DNA of 57,944 nucleotides from positions 17,346,493 to 17,404,436 of the forward strand of contig NC_049979.1 of the NCBI RefSeq assembly GCF_000003815.2, in the 5' to 3' direction. Source of the stretch: Branchiostoma floridae (lineage: Eukaryota > Chordata > Leptocardii > Amphioxiformes > Branchiostomatidae). Below are positions 48,127-57,944 of the stretch, piece by piece. Positions within the stretch are counted from its first letter, which is position 1. Each line of letters begins with the position of its first letter. Under the pieces are notes generated by a model. That model saw only the letters and a program-made list of their open reading frames with translations. It was not told the DNA's origin and did no database searches. A program made the position numbers and the translations under genes.

Positions 48127-49590
48127 GAAGTAGTGGGGTTTGGAGATCACCATTCAGTTGGAATATGATTGTAGGTCTGATTTTAGCAAAATGGTCAACT
48201 CATAGCAGTCTTAGTACACACTGTATCTTAATTCTTTATCAAAGTTGAACTTTGATTTACATGAGAATTGGAATTACTCAAATTTACGACTGTCCAACTT
48301 CAGTCTTTGCCAAGAAAAAAATCCACTGCTATTGTGACATCACCTCATGTAGATAGAGGTTATAAGGTGACACTGCAGAAGCACAAATGGCTCATTCCTT
48401 GACAAAGACCAGAGTTCTACAGTCCAAAATTTGGGTGAGTCCAATTTTTGTGTTGAAAATTACTTTTCGACTTTAATTAAGTATGACTTCAAGTTCAACC
48501 AACACAGATAAACTTTCAAATGTACTTTGATTGTTTTAGCTCTGCGACCACTAGTTACACTGCATGTAGAAATGCCATGATTTGTACATTGTACAAATGT
48601 ACTTTATGCTGAAGCACTACATGCTAAGGCAGCTATATAGAATCAGGAGCTCTTTAGTGTAACAGAATTTTCCCCACCTAGCTTACATTGAGTAATATTA
48701 CATTTATTTTGTCACGTAATGTAGTTTGAATGTCAGGTACAATGTTTAAAATGTATATAAATCTTAAAGTCAAATCTAGTATTGAGGTGCTTTTTATTGT
48801 TAAAACATGGACATTTTTGTTTTCTCATCCAATGTTTTATCCAATGTTATAGTGAATTTTGAAATTTGATATGTAAACTTAAGCTATAGTTCAGAAATTT
48901 ATGATTATGAATATGGTCAACATAAAAGTCTAGACCTGAGCATGAATATATACATTCCATCTCAGTTGTCATATTTTATGGGTGGTGTGGTTGTTTCTGT
49001 TCAGTGCACTGTTATTAAGTGTGAGAGCCAAGCTTTCTCATGTCTGTAAAATGTGTAAATACTGCTATACTAGCTAAGCAGGCCTGGCATTGCTGAAAGA
49101 TGGGTACAGTAATTTCATGTATGCAAAATTTTAGGAGGTATCGATTCTGACTGCATTCCCAGTGCAGAAGTATTCTCCTGAACTTTTTGTAGGCATGCGA
49201 GTGTTATGAAAATATTTATGTTTGTAGTCAGCCAGAGTACCTGCCTTGAAAGTGTGTCTTTTAAAGAGGTTTTAAATTTAAAGGTACCTGTGTGACGTGA
49301 CATGTAGAAAGAGACATGAAAATAGACTAGGTAGAACCTTATTTGACCAAATTTGTGTATGGTTCCAGAGGTGGTTTATCTAATAGGACGTCTAACATAG
49401 AGACATTTTCTACAGAATGGGCCTGATTAATTCAGCAAACATGGATATAGGAAGGAAGGGAGTGATGTAGTGTTTTGATTTGTATATCTACAGCAATCAT
49501 GTAAAATGATGATTCTGTTGGAGTGATTAAGGGTCTGAAAAATAGCTTCATTCTCAATGTTTCTATTGCTGGAAGTACTATCTACAAATG

Positions 49591-49596
49591 AATAAA
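49591..49596 (+). terminator. Candidate polyadenylation signal for Rel
   Basis: AATAAA in the sequence AATGAATAAATGG, about 1.47 kb after the stop codon, followed by a T-rich stretch. This predicts a 3' UTR of about 1.5 kb. Confidence 0.5.
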
Positions 49597-50186
49597 TGGT
49601 GACTGCTGTGTTTTTTATATGTTTACTTATATGATTGTTTTAACTTCAAACGTGCTCTATGAACAATACTATGTTTTTAATTGTGTACAAATGCACCTTG
49701 AGATGTCTCAAATGACTGCGAATTCAAGAATTCAGTGGCCATTTTTTGAGCCTGTAACATATTTTGTACATAACAGATAAATGTCTATTAAAATTGAGAG
49801 TGACATCAGTGTTTCATATAGTGCTGATTTTGAAGCTGTTAATTATCTTTTAGCATCCTTCATCATATTCAATGTCTAGGCCATACCGAGTTGACTATGG
49901 CCGACGTCCAGACATACATTTATTTTGGCATTGGAAACAACAACATTTTCCTTGTTAGATGCTCACAGGTACGGTATGCATATTGTGTTACAAAGAATAT
50001 CAAATATGGACTGGACGGTATTGAAGCGCCGTCTAGTGAACGGTGACGGTACTTCAGCCAGAAAGTAATTGACAGTCGCCAAACGGCACTCCACTTTAGA
50101 AGCTGGTGCTATAATTAGGTTCTGCCTGTTCTGCCTAGTGTCTAGCGATTTTACAACATCAGTATCGTGCGGCTAAATTGGATCTT

Positions 50187-50351
50187 TTCTAAGAATGGGG
50201 TAAGATACAAAATGGGTTTTGGTGCTATCAAACCCATGTGTGGACTACATCTGCAGCACCAAGGACATCCCCTATTCAGTACCGCAGACACAGGTCCAAT
50301 GGAAACGGTGCTGACGATCAGGACATGGTGTTTCAAACCTCTACAGACACC
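50187..50351 (+). repeat. Diverged repeat pair, copy 1
   Basis: Shares the nearly identical core TGGACTACATCTGCAGCACC and the following ~25 bases with 53894-54032, plus weaker similarity on both sides (ACATGGTGTTTCAAACC further on). Read as GLHLQHQGHPLFST, two of three core differences are synonymous. The frame then breaks compared with copy 2. It may be a decayed coding exon or a fragment of an unnamed transposon. Confidence 0.65.
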
Positions 50352-50987
50352 AACATTGTCCAGTAGTTCTTACAACATTCCATTTCTATTTTCAAATAGT
50401 CTATTCTTACAGGGAAGGATCATAGAAAAGTTGCTATTGATGTTTTGTTCACGACGTGTTAACTTAAAAGTAAACGTTCTTGGACGTCTTACGTACTAAA
50501 AAAAAACCCTCCATGGTGGTATCTTTTTTCCATAGCAGCTATTGATTGTTACCAGGCTTGTCTACATGCACTAATTTTAGGCTGTAACATCAGTTCGGTT
50601 ATCTTTCACTAATACAAACTCTTATTTAGATAACGAAAAGGACAATACATATCAACATACAGGTTTCCCCTTTTATTCTCCAAAGCTCATTGTACATTTT
50701 GTATCTTTTAAACATAATCTCTTGTAAATGTATATACCTGTAAGTACAATCACGTCATTAAGACATCACACGCCAAAACTCTAGGTTTGACTCGTCTAGG
50801 TTCAACCAACCATCATGGCGACCGTGACGTCACATGTAAATACAAACAGTAGAGTTAACCATAGTAGTTGCTATTGACTTGACGTTATATTTTTCATACT
50901 GAAGCAACATGACTAAATGATGTGTCAGTCATCATCACTTTTATTTACAGATGATTTAGCGTCATTTCTACGTGGTATATTTGAGCG

Positions 50988-51830
50988 CTACTTCTTAAAA
51001 ATAAAAATAGCGCTAGCCTTGCAGTGTTTGTCTTTAGTTTTCAAATCGTCGGTTGACTTCCCCGGCTTGGGCGTTTCTGTCATCCCAGAATAACTGTTTG
51101 TCTTGCTTTGTAGTTCTTTGACGGGGCAATTAGGTACATAAATTGTGTGCAAGGGGGCACCTTTACTTCTTCTGGGGCCGCTGCATTTCAGCACATCGGA
51201 CAAGAATTCGAAATATAATGGACCGTTTTTCACAGAGGCTGTACAATCGAGTGGCCAACATTGGTGGAACACTTTAGCCATTGTTACCAACCACGCCACA
51301 CGGCAGTTGCAGTGAATCGGGTTACCGTGAACAAATACCCGTGGAAATGTTCTTCCTCTAGGCTGAACGCTCTCAGAAGAAAAGCCCAAGTTTGCGTCTG
51401 AGAACGTGGTCAGCCTGTTGTAGGCTACATTCAGATAGCTTAAGCGTGCCATGCCCTGGTTAATAGCCAAGTCAGCCCTGACAGAAGTTAACTGGTTGTG
51501 TGACAAATCCAGGGACACCAGCCACTTCATGTGTTTCAAAGATTCCCATGGAAACGTTGAGATGAGGTTGAAGCTGATATTTAGGGCGTTAACATATGGA
51601 AAGCCGGATAAGTTGCCGATTATTTTGATACTATTTTGGTGCAGATTGACCTTGTTTATTAACGGTAATAATGGACGGGCGGGTAGGCTGGTTATGTTGG
51701 ATTTGGGACAGATTAGGCTTACGTAGACGCCATCTTGTACATAACATTCAACAGGAAAAGGATCGTCAGTGGGTTCAGCAATTCTTATCAATATAGTAAA
51801 AGTGAAACACACCAAATGTTTCAAGTTCAT
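50988..51830 (-). CDS. Secreted leucine-rich-repeat protein, single exon
   Basis: An uninterrupted 280-codon frame on the minus strand starting MNLKHLVCFTFTILIRIA, a plausible signal peptide. A cysteine-bearing N-terminal cap follows (VECYVQDGVYVSLICP), then about four leucine-rich repeats (KVNLHQNSIKIIGNLSGF, LVSLDLSHNQLTSV, LSYLNVAYNRLTTF). An LRR C-terminal cap follows (NPIHCNCRVAWLV, with later CWPLDC and VLKCSG). The tail of ~50 residues is Lys/Thr/Ser-rich and ends in SAIFIFKK without a membrane span or GPI pattern. It is probably an extracellular binding protein, of the kind that is numerous in amphioxus. It could be an incomplete family member that lost a membrane exon. The partner is unknown. 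Confidence 0.85.
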   Translation of the reverse strand: MNLKHLVCFTFTILIRIAEPTDDPFPVECYVQDGVYVSLICPKSNITSLPARPLLPLINKVNLHQNSIKIIGNLSGFPYVNALNISFNLISTFPWESLKHMKWLVSLDLSHNQLTSVRADLAINQGMARLSYLNVAYNRLTTFSDANLGFSSESVQPRGRTFPRVFVHGNPIHCNCRVAWLVTMAKVFHQCWPLDCTASVKNGPLYFEFLSDVLKCSGPRRSKGAPLHTIYVPNCPVKELQSKTNSYSGMTETPKPGKSTDDLKTKDKHCKASAIFIFKK

Positions 51831-52327
51831 GATGAGCTCTTAGAATTTGACTATTTGATCTCAGAATGGTGACATGTAATGCTTTAATGAGTATCTAATC
51901 AACAGTAAATCATTAACATTGAAAGACTAATGACCTTTGAAATATTTGCTAGTTAACACAAAACCCGTGGTTTAAATCATTAACAATGAAAGACTAATGA
52001 CCTTTGAAATATTTGGTAGTTAACAAAAAAACCGTAGTTTGTTGTTGATAACGTCGCCGTGGAACTCAAAATCTGCAGTAAGATAAGATACACAACAACT
52101 TATTCATTATTGTCTGCTATTGGTTCGTTTTTACTAACGTTACATGTGTCACTTAAAGACAAATGATAAGCAGATGTTATAACAAAAATTACGATGGTCA
52201 ATGTCGGAATGAAAATGTAGTGCTCCTCAGACCGATATTTAAAGGATAAGATTACAATAATCACACGTGTGGAAAGGTGGGCACACCTGCAGGAGAGCGA
52301 TGTGGTGATGTGAATCCGAAGCAGAGG
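51831..52327. promoter_or_regulatory. Divergent upstream region between the LRR gene and a possible secreted-protein exon
   Basis: About 500 bases with a 67-bp tandem duplication (51907-52040). It should hold the promoter of the LRR gene. No confident core promoter motif was found. Confidence 0.45.
51907..52040. repeat. 67-bp tandem duplication, 2 copies
   Basis: AAATCATTAACATTGAAAGA and the following 47 bases are repeated from 51974 with a handful of substitutions (such as GCTAG/GGTAG and CGTGG/CGTAG). It lies 80-210 bases upstream of the LRR start codon, so any transcription-factor site inside it is doubled. Confidence 0.93.
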
Positions 52328-52451
52328 ATGACGTTATGCTGTCTTTTGGCGTGCCTAGCGTTTTGTCATCGTCACCAAACAGCTTGTTATCTTCCTTCTT
52401 ATCCAGTCTCTTCTGCACCTCTGTATATCCACATTGCCGAGATTATCACAG
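52328..52451 (+). CDS. Possible first exon of a secreted protein (signal peptide)
   Basis: ATG at 52328 opens MTLCCLLACLAFCHRHQTAC, a credible signal peptide, followed by YLPSYPVSSAPLYIHIAEII and a donor ACAG|GTCAGT in phase 1. No convincing second exon was found. One formal possibility is 53938 (CACATTAG|TGGACTAC), which would add about 18 residues and a stop. The family is not recognised, and this may be a chance frame. Confidence 0.3.
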
Positions 52452-52888
52452 GTCAGTATATAACGTTAACGTTAATTAATAGATTCCCATTGATATAGAT
52501 TTCATATAGCAATTGCAAGCGACGTACAAAGAATATTTACTCATAATATTTGGGAAATTCAAAGCACTCGAAAATAATAGTCCTCTAAGATTTCTGAACA
52601 ATACGACAGCTTCAAAACCGAGCAACAAACAAGAGGTGATTTTAGGTAGGGACCCCTTACCTCAGCGAGGACAGTTGTAAGCTAGTACTGGTCTGCAGTT
52701 CCTCATCTTGTTTTACTGCTGGCGACTGTCTGGCGCACACCGCGGAACGCAGTGTCCCAGACTAATTAGCGGCACATGTGAATGCATATACATACCGTGA
52801 AGGGAGTGGTAACTTCCTCCGACGTCGCGACGTAAATAGAAAGTTACGTCTCACGAAAAATAAATAACATACGAATGACAATCGGTGT

Positions 52889-53080
52889 TTATTACCTCCA
52901 GGAAAAATGGAGGTTGTTTTTCGGCGTGTCTGATATTTGTGGTCAGCATAACTTAAGAATTTTTGGTTGGATTGTGATTATTTTGGTATAATGTGGGTTA
53001 GGTCTCTCGGATATAACGTTAAATGGAGGCCGTGTTTGTGGATAGCCACACCTCGAGCACACTCATCGAAAAAAGGAGGA
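52889..53080. repeat. Likely dispersed repeat starting with an ACCTCC...GGAGGT foldback
   Basis: ACCTCCAGGAAAAATGGAGGT is a short inverted repeat, followed by GGCGTGTCTGATATTTGTGG and GGTCAGCATAACTTAAGAAT. This string resembles an unnamed repeat I associate with several marine invertebrate genomes. The borders are uncertain. Confidence 0.4.
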
Positions 53081-53727
53081 GTCCTTCCAATGTGACCATT
53101 TAAAGTCTAAAACATTGCTGTTCAATTGTGCTAGCTATATTGGCAGCAAAGTTTAATGGGCAATACCCAAGTGAGATGAAGCCTGAAATCCAGCCTTGAC
53201 AGCGTCGCTAGGTAGCTGATTCCGAGCTGAAACTCGGAGGTAAGCTCTTCGAGCTGCAGTTCTATCACCTGTTGCTATGCGACGCTGCAATACCGTCTAG
53301 TCATCAACGGGACCGACCATTTTTTTGCGATTCAAACAAGTCGTGGAAAAGGGATAAGATTTTTGTGTTCTAGCTCTTTCAACAGAAAAATATACACTAA
53401 ATATTGCTCAGTCTCCATGTATAATTCATGTCTAAACAATATTGCGCAACTTTACCACTACATGAGGGGGTTACCTTTTGGTCTAACTGATGTGCCTGCA
53501 TTTGAAATCTTAATTGCTGGAAATTTTAGTAATGACGATATGTTTTCCCGTAATGACTATCTACTAAGTACAGAAGATGCTTGTCATTGAAACCCCGTAT
53601 AGTGCTGCTCTTGGTGGAACATACCTAAGTTAACTCTTTCACTACTTACTGCATCAGTTTGCCCATTAAACCTTAATCTGCAGTGTCAGCCCTGACCGCT
53701 GTCATCCGATACCACTATCAAGCTATA

Positions 53728-53870
53728 TGAATGAATGAAAGACCTTTATTGTACATTCATGCCTCGACGGGCTAGGTACAGGTCACTGATAACAGACATG
53801 ACTGATAACAGAATAACAAACATATGAAGAAAAAAAACAGGATACAATTTAACTAGTTGAAGGTACTAAG
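53728..53870 (-). mobile_element. 3' end of a LINE on the minus strand
   Basis: Read on the minus strand, the segment ends TGTACAATAAAGGTCTTTCATTCATTCAT: a 3' UTR, an AATAAA and a TCAT-type simple tail. This is the same organisation as the LINE ends at 1-192 and 57630. Only the 3' tip is present. Confidence 0.5.
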
Positions 53871-53893
53871 CTAACAGGATAAAACTGGAAGCT

Positions 53894-54032
53894 TTCTGAG
53901 AATAGATGATACAAGGGTTTGGTACCTTTAATCACATTAGTGGACTACATCTTCAGCACCGAGGACATCCCCTATTCAGTACACAAGCCTTTATAGATCC
54001 TGACATGGTGTTTGAAACCCCTACAGACAACC
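53894..54032 (+). repeat. Diverged repeat pair, copy 2 (possible exon)
   Basis: Related to 50187-50351. Here the frame stays open for 85 codons (53906-54163): GLHLQHRGHPLFST, then DPDMVFETPTDNHTVTH, then a cysteine pair and VVHRFWSHNRNN. It might be coding or a transposon fragment; the family is not recognised. Confidence 0.5.
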
Positions 54033-55486
54033 ACACTGTGACACATGCAGTTCAGTGTGTATATTGTTCATCACCAGAGTTTACAGTCGTGCACAGATTC
54101 TGGTCACACAATCGAAACAACATCACCATTACTATACAGGCACATGTTAGTTTATATCAATAACACATTGTTATAGGGACTAAGTCAAGTTCACAATGTT
54201 ACTTTCAAGTAGCCAGGCCAGGAAAATCAATCTATACTACTGTTTTCTAGCTATTGCTACAGTTGTCAAGATACCATTAAGTACATGTGCATTCTAAAAG
54301 TACATGTATGGTTATAACAGGAAGGCATGTTGATACAATTGAAGCTTTACCATTCAGCGAAGTGAGAAGATATGCACCATTCATTAGAAAATGACAAATG
54401 AAAAAGTCATCTTTCACAAAGGAACTAATGTTTCATGCATTTCATTTGCATTAAGTACACAAGACTGAAGAATAATTTCTTGTTGTTTGTATAACTGATT
54501 GTTTCAGCCCTTTTACCAATTCACTCAGCTCACCATCCCAATTTGGTTGGTGCATAATGAGACAATGACAACCTTTAACATTATATTTGCCTCCCAACTA
54601 TAGAATCATAATCTCTACTAATGATATGGACATTTAAACTAGACATAAAATGTAAAATTAACACATATGGAAAAGTCATTTCCAATTACATACATGGCAG
54701 ACGTAACAAATGGACATTTATTCTCAGAAATCAACTGTTGTAATTCTTTGATACAAGAAAACTACATACATGGAAGTGTTCCTCAGATGTAAACAGCCAA
54801 TCTCATGAAATGTCACATTTGGAATGCTAGCTTCATGGGTGTGACTATTCAGGTTACTATTGAGTGAGAGATATTTTGACAAAATACTGTCAACAATACA
54901 TTTATGAAGATTAGACTTTCAGGGACTAATATCAATATTTCAACCAAATCTACACCACTGGAGAATCAACACATTTCAGATGCTGTCTAGCATATTTTTC
55001 CATTAATTCATAGTAAATTTTATCTTCAATATTAACTGTTAAGAACGTGAAATGCTCTTAATAAGTCCCATGTCAATATCTCCTGTCATTCAACAAAAGC
55101 TTAAGACCTTTCTGGGAAGTTTATACTAGGACAAACATTTTCCATAGTCTATGTATCCATGCCTTTCACATCCAGACATCACAGAACAATCAGAGTTCCA
55201 GTAGTACACGGGATGACATATTTCCTCATTTTAATCAAACAGCCCATAAAAACTACATTATCTCCAACATTGACATCAGGATGCCAATCATGCAGAAATA
55301 ATGGGAATGATATATAATGCAGCCCCCACAGCAGCAAACTAATGAACTTAACACGTTACATCAATCTTGGCAATGAAAAATGGTAGTTCATTATTCTTTC
55401 TAGATAACATTGTCCACAAACCCAAGACTTTCTATTATCTTCTAAATGTTAAAGTGGAACAACAGAGAGAGGACTTGACTGGGAAT

Positions 55487-55698
55487 TACTGTAAATGCAG
55501 AAATGTTCGCGGTGGATTAATATTCGTGGTTTTCGCGGTGACCACCTTACCGCGAACTTAAAACCACCGCAAACAATTTTCTATTATGGTATTAGACTGC
55601 AGTCTATGGTGTTACCGCGAAATTAAAACCACCACAAAAAGTCCTTTTCCCCTTTACCGCGAAATTAAATCCCCGCGAACTTAAATGCATTTACAGTA
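55487..55698. mobile_element. MITE with TACTGTAAATGCA termini
   Basis: TACTGTAAATGCA at the left is the exact inverse of TGCATTTACAGTA at the right, and TA at each outer edge fits a TA target duplication (Tc1/mariner-like). Between them TTCGCGG and CCGCGAA blocks recur at least five times in both orientations (for example TACCGCGAACTTAAAACC), so the whole 212 bases can fold. It is non-coding. Confidence 0.88.
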
Positions 55699-56697
55699 TT
55701 GCAGGAAGAACTGATCATCTACTTGAAATTCTGACTGAATGAAGACAAAGTCACATATGGATATGGTGGATTCTAAAGATTTTAACTCCACTTTTCCTTC
55801 ACATTTTGGTCTAACAAGGGGTTGAAACAAATATACTAAGACTAAAATGGCCTTTCCCCCTAAAAACATCACAAATAAGATATATCATTTCGGTTGTAGT
55901 CTCCAACAGGAGTGGAAAACATCACAAAACAGAGCTAATCCACCATGCCAAGTTCATAAGAAACTGAGATAATTTCATTAATTAACATTCATAAGTTGTA
56001 TTCAGGCTAACTGGAGTGCTTAGTTGCATATTGCTATCATAGCTGCCAGACTGTTTCTCAGAAAATAAATCACATACAGTGAGACAAGTTCACTTACAAA
56101 CATAATGCCTTTGTGACTCATAATATCTAGCATTTGCACATGCTACAATGAACTATAGATTGTCTACAATATCATAACCTAGCATAGTGTGATTTATACC
56201 AAATAAGTAAGTACATATTCTAAGGTACATTGAGATAAACATTTGGAATGTCACATTGGCACTGTTCATGCAGACAACAAACACCCTTTCACCTAGACAT
56301 ACAACCTTGACTTTGACATTGAACTTTAACCTTTATTGTGCCAGGAACATCTGTGTATTGACTATACAATAGTCATGCCAGGTGATAGCAATATTGGAGC
56401 ACACACCTAAGTACTAGTACCATCAACAGTCAAGATGACTTACCAAGCACATTTAAACACCTGTCACCACTTTATCTGAAACTTCCATTCATATTAAAAT
56501 ACAGTTTACATCATATCATGACAAAAGACCACCAGTACTATGCATTCATAAAACAAACATGACAATCACACAATTTGGAATGTATTTCCTTGCACTGAAA
56601 ATTGGCACAAAATCATGACCTGATTTGAGATAAACCTATCAAACAGAACCAAGTTTATAAATTGGTACAGCCTAAATATCATCCATGCCTAGTGTTT

Positions 56698-56862
56698 TTA
56701 CTTGAACTGTTGGTTGTAGACCTTGATGAAGGTCCTCTCCTCTGTAAGTGTGCAGTTCAGCTCCATCTGTTTGAAGCTGTCTCCCCAGCTACAGTGGTCC
56801 GAGTCACTGGCCTTGTAGAACTTACACTGCAGACACACCTTTAGCATACCCAGCCCATCAAA
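56698..56862 (-). CDS. Last exon of an unidentified minus-strand gene
   Basis: Acceptor CTCCCACAG on the minus strand opens a 54-codon frame ending in TAA: FDGLGMLKVCLQCKFYKASD, SDHCSWGDSFKQMELNC, TLTEERTFIKVYNQQFK. Cysteine spacing and composition look protein-like, and codon choice is G/C-rich compared with the flanks, as in the other exons here. I do not recognise the family. The frame must be entered in phase 0; the other two phases hit stops within a few codons. Confidence 0.5.
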   Translation of the reverse strand, partial: FDGLGMLKVCLQCKFYKASDSDHCSWGDSFKQMELNCTLTEERTFIKVYNQQFK

Positions 56863-57629
56863 CTGTGGGAGGCACAAAAATCAGCAATTAGGTACTCTAA
56901 TTTTCACACTCATTTCCGGACTGCAGACTGCAAACATAACTGTAACAGTAATTATTTTGGGGTAAATTTTAAGGTAGCTTGAAATTTAAGAGTAGCTTGT
57001 TGCAAGCCCTGCAATATGCATTTTAATAACAGTTTGTATATGCATGATCTATCAGTGAAAAAACAACAATAATCTTTCGGGGTTTCTTTTCTTTTCCTTT
57101 TTCACACTCTTGTTTTTGGTTTTCCATAGACATCAATAATTCTACCCTCACCTGACATAAATTTAAGATAAGCATTGCAGTCTTTCACAGTGACGTGTTT
57201 AATAGATTTCTGTGGCGTGGGATATTTTGCCAGCCTGTGTTTCAGAGATAAGGCCTGGGGGAAGTTCTTCTGCCCTTGATGTGATATCCTATTGGCAACA
57301 GACTGCAGGGATTGTGGAAAATGGTTAATGTCCTTGGTCAGGACTGCTCGGAGCAAATGTCTTGCTGAGACAGATATTACTCATCTATCCAACCATTCCT
57401 CATCATTTTTGTATTATTTGCAGACTTATTTTCCTGCAATGACTCAAAAAAAGGTCATGCAACTTTGTACGAGGAAATGTTGCAATGGATTGGATGTTAA
57501 GTGTGGTTCTGATTACCCTGACTCAAAATGCCACCTGGGCCCACAAATTAACGAGGACGTACAACTTTGTAGTACAAGTAAAACATGGAAAGTGCAACCA
57601 AAAAAAACTTGACAACAACATGGTTGTAA
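56863..57629. other. Upstream part of the unidentified minus-strand locus
   Basis: Apart from the possible exon at 57152-57302, nothing clear is visible. A plus-strand frame at 57292-57612 has no splice or family support. Confidence 0.4.
57152..57302 (-). CDS. Possible internal exon, minus strand
   Basis: 151 bases between a good acceptor (TTTTCCACAATCCCTGCAG) and a strong donor (GTCAG|GTGAGG) on the minus strand, open only in phase 0: SVANRISHQGQKNFPQALSL, KHRLAKYPTPQKSIKHVTV, KDCNAYLKFMS. It exits in phase 1, which does not fit the exon ending at 56862 directly, so either another exon lies between them or they belong to different genes. The product is not recognised. Confidence 0.35.
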
Positions 57630-57944
57630 CAGAGTATGGTTTGATTTTTTGATTTTGATTTTATTTATTTTGCACAATCATTAAAAATGTTAACATAAAA
57701 CAAATTAAAGGATGAAAGTACATGCAGGGGGGAAGAAAAAAGCCTCGTGGCTTGTACAAAGTCTTCCTCCAAAGTAACAAGATTGAATAGACGTGAAAAA
57801 ATTATACATTAGACAATAATGTAACCAAAAGAATTATATCAATTAACAAAATGGAAATAAATCATAATAGTTCAATAAATGATAACTAATGCAATATCAT
57901 AACGGCGAAATGAATGAAATGATGTAATAAGAATATAACATTGA
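57630..57944 (-). mobile_element. 3' region of a LINE on the minus strand, cut by the window end
   Basis: Read on the minus strand, the sequence carries TTGTACAAGCCACGAGGC, an A/T-rich 3' UTR, AATAAATAAAATC and an (ATCAAA)-type tail ending near 57630. This resembles the ends at 1-192 and 53728. The coding part would lie beyond the window. Confidence 0.45.

Larger units (their letters stand above)
48127..50986. other. Rel 3' UTR and intergenic sequence
   Basis: AT-rich sequence follows the Rel stop. Likely 3' ends are near AATAAA at 49591-49596, or ATTAAA at about 49787. From about 49870 the sequence is intergenic and holds one copy of a diverged repeat (50187-50351). I see no other gene. Confidence 0.6.
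52452..56697. other. Gene-poor region with repeat fragments
   Basis: Holds a repeat-like stretch (52889-53080), an unsupported frame at 53363-53590 (MRGLPFGLTDVPAFEIL and on), a LINE tail on the minus strand (53728-53870), the second copy of a diverged repeat (53894-54032) and a MITE (55487-55698). The rest is AT-rich without recognisable features and may include the 3' UTR of the minus-strand exon at 56698. Confidence 0.6.

Noticed and set aside
53363-53590. 75-codon frame (MRGLPFGLTDVPAFEIL...)
   Set aside because: It looks somewhat protein-like but has no recognised family, no convincing splice sites and no phase match to the 52328 exon. Left as unsupported.

Overview
ORGANISM. This is an animal nuclear genome window with spliced genes, GT-AG introns, U2-type acceptors, no operons and one 100-base assembly gap. 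The gene repertoire (a three-unit EML5/EML6 protein and a class II Rel factor, both chordate-like), many TACATGTA-type motifs and a dense set of small inverted-repeat transposons suggest an invertebrate chordate, most likely amphioxus (Branchiostoma). The species call is inference; the gene families are read from the sequence. LAYOUT. (1) 301-37565, plus strand: almost all of an EML5/EML6 orthologue, a microtubule-associated protein made of three tandem HELP plus WD40 units. I traced 32 constitutive exon positions, giving about 1807 residues, with every splice phase consistent. The first ~150 residues lie upstream of the window. (2) 40459-41424, minus strand: a two-exon gene for a ~156-residue protein with a C-terminal RIIa/DPY-30-like docking helix pair. 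It is tail-to-tail with EML5/6. (3) 41425-41866: a 442-base bidirectional promoter holding an RFX X-box, an E-box palindrome and a perfect palindromic kappaB site. (4) 41867-48126, plus strand: a complete ten-exon class II Rel/NF-kB gene (768 residues), with a 5'-truncated LINE in its first intron. (5) 50988-51830, minus strand: a single-exon secreted leucine-rich-repeat protein. (6) 52328-57944: sparse, with a possible signal-peptide exon, two possible minus-strand exons, repeat fragments and MITEs. HOW THE GENES RELATE. EML5/6 acts on microtubules. The small docking-domain gene carries an X-box near its start and is probably ciliary. Rel is an immune and developmental transcription factor whose promoter appears able to bind Rel dimers. 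No shared pathway is implied, but the EML-Rel adjacency matches human linkages (EML6/REL on 2p16, EML2/RELB on 19q13, EML3/RELA on 11q12-13). MOST INTERESTING. The EML5/6 gene contains a tandemly duplicated, apparently mutually exclusive exon pair (33799-33925 and 34013-34127). Using both gives an immediate stop and using neither gives a frameshift. It also has a 9-base candidate microexon encoding residues present in vertebrate EML5, and a 75-base in-frame cassette exon. The Rel gene has a four-copy VMEVLNRDP-type repeat in a long N-terminal extension and a candidate autoregulatory kappaB site.
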